Source: CAZTNW01 sp964614945 (GTDB lineage Bacteria; Caldisericota; JANLFM01). From it: a stretch of 18,182 nucleotides of DNA. The notes beneath the pieces were generated by a model. The model was not told the origin of the DNA, ran no database searches, and saw only the letters and a program-made list of their open reading frames with translations. The position numbers and the translations under genes were made by a program. Below, in pieces: positions 13,559-18,182 of the stretch. Positions within the stretch are counted from its first letter, which is position 1. The number at the start of each line of letters is the position of its first letter. The stretch spans positions 1 through 18,182 of the forward strand of contig CAZTNW010000010.1 of NCBI GenBank assembly GCA_964614945.1, in the 5' to 3' direction.

Positions 13559-16522
13559 ATGGCTCGTGTTTATTTACAGGAGATGATTGACGATATCCGG
13601 TTCGACAGTCTGCCGGTCAACTGGAACGCTTTTGACATTACGGCGTTCTCTCGAACAAAGTCCTTGTGGGACTATCAACGTAAAGCGGTTGAGAACGCGA
13701 TCAAGGCATTATGGAAGTATTACGAGAACGGAATATCCGAAGATGATGGCGACCGGAAGGCGAAGTCTTTGCGGTGGTATCAGGACAACGGGCTGGATGA
13801 GGACCTGGACATTCAGCTATCGGAGTCTCATAAACTGGCGGGCTTGCTGGGTGAGTATTACACCGTTGAGGACGGGAAGATTTCCTACGAACATTTCATC
13901 AACCGAGTCTGTTTTTGGATGGCGACAGGCAGCGGCAAGACGTTGGTGTTGGTGAAACTAATTGAGGTGTTGCGAGGACTGATTCAGCGCGGTGAGATAC
14001 CCGCACACGACATCCTCATTCTGAGTTACCGGGATGATCTGATCGAGCAATTAAAAAAGCATGTCCAGGAATTCAACACGGCACATAGCGATCTTTTCAT
14101 TCGCTTTCGGGAGTTGCGGGAATACGCCGATGCCAAGCGTGATAACCCGGTGCTGTTCAAGGATAGGGAGTTGACCGTGTTTTATTACCGGTCGGATAAC
14201 ATCAGTGATGAACAGAAAGAACGGATAATTGATTTTCGCAACTACGACGACGATGGAAAATGGTACGTTCTTCTGGACGAAGCGCACAAGGGCGACCGTG
14301 AAGACTCCAAACGCCAGCACATCTACTCGATCCTGTCGCGCAATGGGTTTCTATTCAATTTTTCTGCCACATTTACCGACTCGCGCGATCTCGCGACAAC
14401 AGTGTACAACTTCAACCTTTCAGAGTTTATTAAAGCAGGTTACGGTAAACACATCGCAATCCTCGAACACGAGTTAACAGCATTCCGCGAGAAGGATGAT
14501 TTCAACAGCGAAGCGAAGCAGAAGATTGTACTGAAGTCGTTACTGATGCTTACGTATGTGCGGAAGTCGTATGAAAGGGTGCGGCGTGTCCAGGCGGGAT
14601 TGTATCACAAACCGTTAATGCTAACGCTGGTCAATTCGGTAAACATCGAGGATGCCGACTTGAAGTTATTTTTCAGAGAATTGGAACGCATTGGCAAGGG
14701 CGAGGTGCCAAAAGGGGTCTGGGAAGCTGCAAGGAAAGAGCTATGGGAGGAGTTACGCCACGAACCCGAATTAGTTTTCGAAGAAGGAAAGAAGCTGAAA
14801 GTCGAAAAAGATACATTTGAAAAGCTGGAGCATCAAGACATTCTTCAAGCTGTTTTTAACGCCAAGAGTCCCGGTGAAATCGAAATTCTCATCCGACCAT
14901 CGAACAAGCAGGAATTGGCGTTTAAACTGCGAACAAGTGACCAGCCATTCGCCCTCATCAAGATCGGTGATATCTCTGGCTGGCTCAAGGATAAGCTGGC
15001 GGGCTATGAAGTCGTGGAAGGTTTTGAGGATGAGAGTTTCTTCCAGCAATTGAACACTGAGTACTCTGACATCAACATTCTCATGGGTTCGCGGAGTTTT
15101 TACGAGGGGTGGGACTCCAATCGACCCAATGTCATTAACTTCATCAACATCGGTGTGGGTGTCGATGCCCGAAAGTTCATCTTGCAGGCAGTCGGACGAG
15201 GTGTCCGCATCGAGCCGGAGAAAAACAAGCGCAGGCGGATGCTATCACTCCATAACTCTGGTGAGATTGACACGGAGTTGTTTGAGAGGTTGAAGGACAA
15301 GGTAGCAGCGCTGGAGACACTGACGATTTTCGGCACGAACCAGGCTGCCTTGCGTACAGTCATCGAACATTTGAAGAAGGAAAGCCTTAAACGCGATTTT
15401 CAGCAATTGTCTCTATTCAAAAATCCGTCCGCTGACGAACACGAGTTATTGATCCCTGTGTACAAACCTGCTGATGGACCAATGTTTAAAAGCGGCGATA
15501 GCGCACGTTTCGAGATCATGCCGAGCGAACAAGAGTTGCTTGCGAAATACCTGGAATATGTTGGTGACGACCGTGTACTAATGGCGATTTACGATGCCGA
15601 GCCCGAGAAAATAGGATTTCTGAAGAAAAGCATTGCCGAAAAGGAACGCTTTTACAAAGAATCGGATAGGCCATATCGGAACATTGACCTGCTGGTGCGG
15701 CGCATATTCGACTACTTCGACGTCATTCCACAGGAATTCGATCGGCTGAAACTGCTAGAAGATGAGATCAATCACTTTGAGAACATCAGGGTGTCGTTGG
15801 CGGACATCAGCAGCTTGGTCGGCAAGGTGGAATCTGTGCGGCATTTTAAGAACCCGGAAACAACCAAGGCTGACTTGAAAGCAAAATTCCAAGCCAAGGA
15901 GATCGACATTGATGAATACACGGTGGGAATCGAGCAAGCGGCAAAAATGGTGAGAGAAGAACAAGCCGAGTATTCTGGCAAACGATTGAAGATCCGGCAC
16001 GTCGCCCATCATTATTACATCCCGATGATCCTGTCCGGTGAGGATGAACGGATTGACTACATCAAGCATATCATTCAAACACCCAGCGAAATAAAGTTCG
16101 TAGACAAGCTAGAAGAACATTTGGGCAAAGCCGATAACAAATTTGGTGGTTTTGATTGGTGGATGTTCAGCAAACTCGATGAAAGCCTTGATGAAGTCTA
16201 CATCCCATACTACGATGGCGGATCGAATAAAATCCGGCACTTCAAGCCTGATTTCATTTTCTGGCTGCAGAAGGGAGATAGGTACTTTATCGTCTTTATC
16301 GATCCAAAAGGCACTGAGCATACTGAGTACCAACGGAAGGTTGAGGGTTATCGGGAAATGTTTGAGCGACAAGGTGGCGCAGCACGGCTCCTAAGTCACA
16401 AAGGCAAGAATGTTAGCGTTTATGTCTTCCTGCGGAGCACTAATAAAGATAGTGTACCGAAACCGTTCAGAAGGTACTGGATCGACGACATCGGCGATGC
16501 TCTTGCTTCTATCTTGGCGTAA
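13559..16522 (+). CDS. res: Type III restriction enzyme subunit (helicase-nuclease)
   Basis: The protein has 987 residues. It carries SF2 helicase motifs: Walker A ATGSGKT (122-128), DEAH (240-243), FSATFTD (about 268-275) and motif VI QAVGRGVRIEP (from 543). The C-terminus has a PD-(D/E)XK nuclease: KPDFIFWL (896-903) and IDPKG (914-918), giving D898 and D915-x-K917. It works with Mod to translocate along or hydrolyse ATP on DNA with unmodified sites and to cut it. The start ATG lies 3 nt after the mod stop, and GGTGGTGAG at the end of mod is its ribosome site, so the pair is translationally coupled. The length matches type III Res proteins, and no lesion is seen. Confidence 0.95.
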   Translation: MARVYLQEMIDDIRFDSLPVNWNAFDITAFSRTKSLWDYQRKAVENAIKALWKYYENGISEDDGDRKAKSLRWYQDNGLDEDLDIQLSESHKLAGLLGEYYTVEDGKISYEHFINRVCFWMATGSGKTLVLVKLIEVLRGLIQRGEIPAHDILILSYRDDLIEQLKKHVQEFNTAHSDLFIRFRELREYADAKRDNPVLFKDRELTVFYYRSDNISDEQKERIIDFRNYDDDGKWYVLLDEAHKGDREDSKRQHIYSILSRNGFLFNFSATFTDSRDLATTVYNFNLSEFIKAGYGKHIAILEHELTAFREKDDFNSEAKQKIVLKSLLMLTYVRKSYERVRRVQAGLYHKPLMLTLVNSVNIEDADLKLFFRELERIGKGEVPKGVWEAARKELWEELRHEPELVFEEGKKLKVEKDTFEKLEHQDILQAVFNAKSPGEIEILIRPSNKQELAFKLRTSDQPFALIKIGDISGWLKDKLAGYEVVEGFEDESFFQQLNTEYSDINILMGSRSFYEGWDSNRPNVINFINIGVGVDARKFILQAVGRGVRIEPEKNKRRRMLSLHNSGEIDTELFERLKDKVAALETLTIFGTNQAALRTVIEHLKKESLKRDFQQLSLFKNPSADEHELLIPVYKPADGPMFKSGDSARFEIMPSEQELLAKYLEYVGDDRVLMAIYDAEPEKIGFLKKSIAEKERFYKESDRPYRNIDLLVRRIFDYFDVIPQEFDRLKLLEDEINHFENIRVSLADISSLVGKVESVRHFKNPETTKADLKAKFQAKEIDIDEYTVGIEQAAKMVREEQAEYSGKRLKIRHVAHHYYIPMILSGEDERIDYIKHIIQTPSEIKFVDKLEEHLGKADNKFGGFDWWMFSKLDESLDEVYIPYYDGGSNKIRHFKPDFIFWLQKGDRYFIVFIDPKGTEHTEYQRKVEGYREMFERQGGAARLLSHKGKNVSVYVFLRSTNKDSVPKPFRRYWIDDIGDALASILA

Positions 16523-16591
16523 TGTAAAGAAATAAATTGGCGTGAGCTTTGGTCATTTCTTCAAATTATCATTCAAACGTATCTTTATTTT

Positions 16592-16635
16592 CATTTATAA
16601 GATCGGTCAAAAATTGACCGATCTATTCATTACAA
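16592..16635. repeat. 44-bp repeat with 11-bp palindrome, copy 2
   Basis: It has the same stem as copy 1 (16600-16624) and the same flanks in direct orientation, but an AAA loop instead of TTT. It lies 70 bp after the res stop. With copy 1 it brackets about 7.4 kb. Confidence 0.8.
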
Positions 16636-16742
16636 CCGAAGGCAGCCTATTGAACTATTGATGTATAATTTTGTCCGCACCATGTCAGTGGCTTCGCTGC
16701 GTTTGTAAAGCCCGTTTTCCCCCCGTTAGCCCCCCCTCTAAT

Positions 16743-16937
16743 TCATTCTTTATACAAATTGCTGATCCGCACTCTGAGCGCTTTCGCTATCGTAGCCAGG
16801 GTTTCCAAACGGCATAGCCTGATCTCGTCACCTCTTGCCCTTCTGATGGTTTCAATGGCAAGACCAGTATCACTGGCAAGCTGAGCCAGTGTGACGCCCT
16901 TTGATTCCATGATCTTCTTCAATCGGCTTTCTATCAT
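16743..16937 (-). CDS. XRE-family (Cro/CI-like) regulator
   Basis: The protein has 64 residues, almost entirely one HTH_XRE domain: MIESRLKKIMESKGVTLAQL then ASDTGLAIETIRRARGDEIR, a typical helix 2-turn-helix 3 pattern, ending ALRVRISNLYKE. The size is normal for single-domain regulators of this family. It is divergent from the integrase gene. Inverted repeats in the gap, overlapping the integrase promoter, are likely its operators, so it probably represses or balances integrase expression and its own. The ribosome site is weak. Confidence 0.85.
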   Translation of the reverse strand: MIESRLKKIMESKGVTLAQLASDTGLAIETIRRARGDEIRLCRLETLATIAKALRVRISNLYKE

Positions 16938-16968
16938 TCGATCAACATCCTATTTCATCAGTCGCATA

Positions 16969-16980
16969 CCAACATATTAG
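16969..16980. promoter_or_regulatory. Second operator-like site, XRE side
   Basis: CCAACATATTAG is the inverse of CTAATATGTTAG (17004-17015) at 11 of 12 positions. It lies 32-43 bp upstream of the XRE start codon. A pair of related sites fits autoregulation by the XRE protein. Confidence 0.5.
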
Positions 16981-16989
16981 CACGTTTCC

Positions 16990-17018
16990 TTGACTTTTAC
17001 ATACTAATATGTTAGTAT
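16990..17018 (+). promoter_or_regulatory. Integrase promoter with overlapping operator
   Basis: TTGACT (16990-16995) and TAGTAT (17013-17018) are separated by exactly 17 bp. A perfect inverted repeat ATACTAA-TATG-TTAGTAT (17001-17018) covers the spacer and the -10 box, so a bound regulator would block RNA polymerase. The promoter position means that an integrase start at the ATG at 17009 is not possible from this transcript. Confidence 0.65.
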
Positions 17019-17053
17019 ATCTGCTATCGGCATCATATCATGGAGACTGGTTT

Positions 17054-18109
17054 ATGCCTTTCAGGGATCGTGGCAGATGGAGAGCGGTCGTTAAGGTCAA
17101 TGGCAGGCGCTATACAAATTCGTTTGAAACGAAGCGTGAAGCCATAAACTGGGAAAACGAATTTCGTAAGGAATCGCATTCTTCCAACAAGAATATCACT
17201 TTCAAATTTTTCTCTGAACAATACCTTGCCTTAGTGCAATCAAGACATACGAAGCTCACCTATCAGCAGAAAGCAGCGATGCATGAAAGGTTCGCTAAGT
17301 ATCTTGGCGTAAACCTCGAAGTAGATCAAATCTTGCCCAGGCACATCCAAGGCTATTTACTGGAGCAGGCTAAAACAAGAAGCAATTATTGCGCTAACAG
17401 GGATCGAAAGAACCTTCTAGCCCTTTGGAACTGGGGTCAGAAGGTTTTGGATCTATCCAGCAATCCGGTTGCCAAGATCGATCGCTTTCCGCATGACCGC
17501 AAAGTGCAATATGTTCCTCCTGAGGCAGACATTCTGCGTTTGCTGGCCGCTTCCGATCGCAAGGAGCGTGCGTTTCTGGATTGTTACCTATGCACAGGCG
17601 CAAGGCGATCTGAAATCTTTAGGCTAAAATGGGAAGATGTGAATTTTGAGAAAAGAGAGATTCGCCTTTGGACTCGCAAGACGAGAGACGGAAGCATGGA
17701 AGGCGAATGGCTCCCGATGACCAATCAGCTCTATGATTCCCTCTGGTGGTGCTGGCAGAACAGGCTTTTCAAAGATTCACCCTATGTGTGGATATGCGAG
17801 GAAGGGCCCCATGCGGGGCAGCCTTTCAATTACCGAAGGCGCTTCTTGAATGGCCTCTGCAAGAGGGCAGGGATTCGCTCCTTTGGCTTTCATTCCCTCA
17901 GGCGCTATGTTGCATCGATGCTTGCCGACACACACAAGATATCGGCTAAGACCATCCAACGAATTCTCAGGCACAAGAGCTTGCAGACCACAGAAATGTA
18001 CATTCAGAATTTGAACAAGGATCTTTCATCGGTAATGAACTTGCTTGATGTAAATTTGAACAGAAGTACCACCGAAAGTACCACCGAAAAGAAAAGTGAA
18101 ATTCGATGA
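17054..18109 (+). CDS. int: Tyrosine integrase of the element
   Basis: The protein has 351 residues from the ATG at 17054, which has GGAG about 8 nt upstream. An in-frame ATG at 17009 lies inside the promoter -10 region and is rejected. The N-terminal part (RDRGRWRAVVKVNGRRYTNS) resembles the small arm-binding domain of P4/SXT-type integrases, followed by a SAM-like core-binding domain (about 45-145). The catalytic set is complete: R184 (TGARRSEI), K209 (TRKT), H280-x-x-R283 (HSLRR), H307 (RHKS) and Y316 (EMYIQN). It inserts the element into tRNA-Glu. Its last codons (RSTTESTTEKK) encode the right arm-type sites. The stop is 21 bp from the tRNA 3' end. Confidence 0.93.
   Translation: MPFRDRGRWRAVVKVNGRRYTNSFETKREAINWENEFRKESHSSNKNITFKFFSEQYLALVQSRHTKLTYQQKAAMHERFAKYLGVNLEVDQILPRHIQGYLLEQAKTRSNYCANRDRKNLLALWNWGQKVLDLSSNPVAKIDRFPHDRKVQYVPPEADILRLLAASDRKERAFLDCYLCTGARRSEIFRLKWEDVNFEKREIRLWTRKTRDGSMEGEWLPMTNQLYDSLWWCWQNRLFKDSPYVWICEEGPHAGQPFNYRRRFLNGLCKRAGIRSFGFHSLRRYVASMLADTHKISAKTIQRILRHKSLQTTEMYIQNLNKDLSSVMNLLDVNLNRSTTESTTEKKSEIR
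18063..18085. repeat. Right arm-type integrase sites inside the int gene
   Basis: GAAGTACCACC (18063-18073) and GAAAGTACCACC (18074-18085) are 12-bp-spaced direct repeats within the integrase 3' coding end. They match the pair at 3448-3471 at the other end of the element. Confidence 0.6.
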
Positions 18110-18175
18110 TGTGTATCTTATTGAAATAATTGGCGTCCCCACGGGGAGTCGAACCCCGGTTACAGGCGTGAAAGG
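18080..18175. repeat. attR: right copy of the 96-bp repeat
   Basis: It matches 3266-3361 with 3 substitutions and no gaps. It covers the end of int, a 21-bp spacer and the 3' half of tRNA-Glu as far as the anticodon stem. It is the junction of the element with the intact tRNA gene. Confidence 0.85.
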
Positions 18176-18182
18176 CCCGTGT
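18131..18182 (-). tRNA. tRNA-Glu (TTC), 3' part, runs off the window
   Basis: The minus strand shows encoded CCA (18131-18133), discriminator G, acceptor 3' strand, T-arm with TTCGACT loop and CGGGG/CCCCG stem, and an anticodon arm with loop CTTTCAC (anticodon TTC) closed by ACGGGC/GCCTGT. The D-arm and 5' acceptor strand lie beyond 18182. The sequence closely resembles bacterial tRNA-Glu 3' halves. It is the integration target of the element. Confidence 0.9.

Larger units (their letters stand above)
3317..18130. mobile_element. 14.8-kb integrative element at tRNA-Glu (type III RM cargo)
   Basis: It is bounded by the 96-bp repeats holding tRNA-Glu 3' sequence. A tyrosine integrase lies at the end next to the intact tRNA. 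Arm-type repeats occur at both ends, and base composition by eye is clearly more AT-rich than the left flank. Cargo: five unknown genes, a RepA-like ATPase operon, an unknown membrane-anchored protein, type III mod and res, and an XRE regulator. No capsid, terminase, portal, relaxase or type IV secretion genes are seen. It may be a phage-satellite-like or mobilizable island that borrows transfer functions, or a defence island fixed in place. Confidence 0.85.

Noticed and set aside
17009..17053. Upstream ATG extension of the integrase
   Set aside because: This ATG lies between the -35 and -10 boxes and inside the operator palindrome. The ATG at 17054 has a ribosome site and gives a normal integrase N-terminus.

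Overview
The window looks like a chromosomal stretch of an anaerobic Desulfobacterota (former Deltaproteobacteria) or similar bacterium. This is an inference from gene style: an acetate-type transporter of the GPR1/FUN34/YaaH family with a sigma-54 promoter, a divergent sigma-54 activator, and delta-proteobacterial-looking mobile genes. No species can be named from the sequence alone.

Layout. (1) 1-3230, GC-rich apparent host DNA. It holds a decayed recD2-like helicase fragment, an acetate/succinate-type transporter on the minus strand (576-1277), and a divergent GAF-AAA+-Fis sigma-54 activator on the plus strand (about 1626-3197). The gap between the two genes carries a near-consensus -24/-12 promoter facing the transporter and a probable activator site about 100 bp upstream of it. 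(2) 3248-3361, the last 15 or so codons of a vanished integrase followed by 45 nt of a tRNA-Glu 3' half. (3) 3362 to about 18130, a 14.8-kb integrative element inserted in the tRNA-Glu(TTC) gene whose 3' half is at the right edge of the window. A 96-bp direct repeat with 3 mismatches (3266-3361 and 18080-18175) bounds the element, and the tyrosine integrase sits next to the tRNA.

Inside the element, left to right: an integrase arm-site pair; a five-gene AT-rich plus-strand cluster of unknown function, mostly membrane or exported proteins (3863-6553); a minus-strand replication-like operon (HTH protein, RepA/AAA_25-type ATPase, zinc-ribbon protein; 8575-6546) with a long hairpin, AT-rich DNA and a DnaA-box-like site upstream; a 7.4-kb segment bounded by two 44-bp palindrome-containing repeats, carrying a membrane-anchored unknown protein (9644-10468) and a complete type III restriction-modification pair, mod (10967-13555) and res (13559-16522); then a small XRE regulator divergent from the integrase, with operator-like repeats between them.

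How it fits together. The integrase, its arm sites (part of which lie inside its own 3' coding end) and the tRNA core sites explain insertion. The XRE protein probably controls the integrase. The ATPase operon may allow replication of the excised form. The type III system defends against foreign DNA. No phage structural, terminase, relaxase or conjugation genes are visible, so the element is either a satellite-like island or a small integrative element that relies on another element for transfer. The integrase-tail remnant to the left shows that the same tRNA site was used before by a related element. Gene content is clearest for the transporter, the activator, the RM pair and the integrase. 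The 3863-6553 cluster and the 9644 gene are the least explained and the best candidates for something new.
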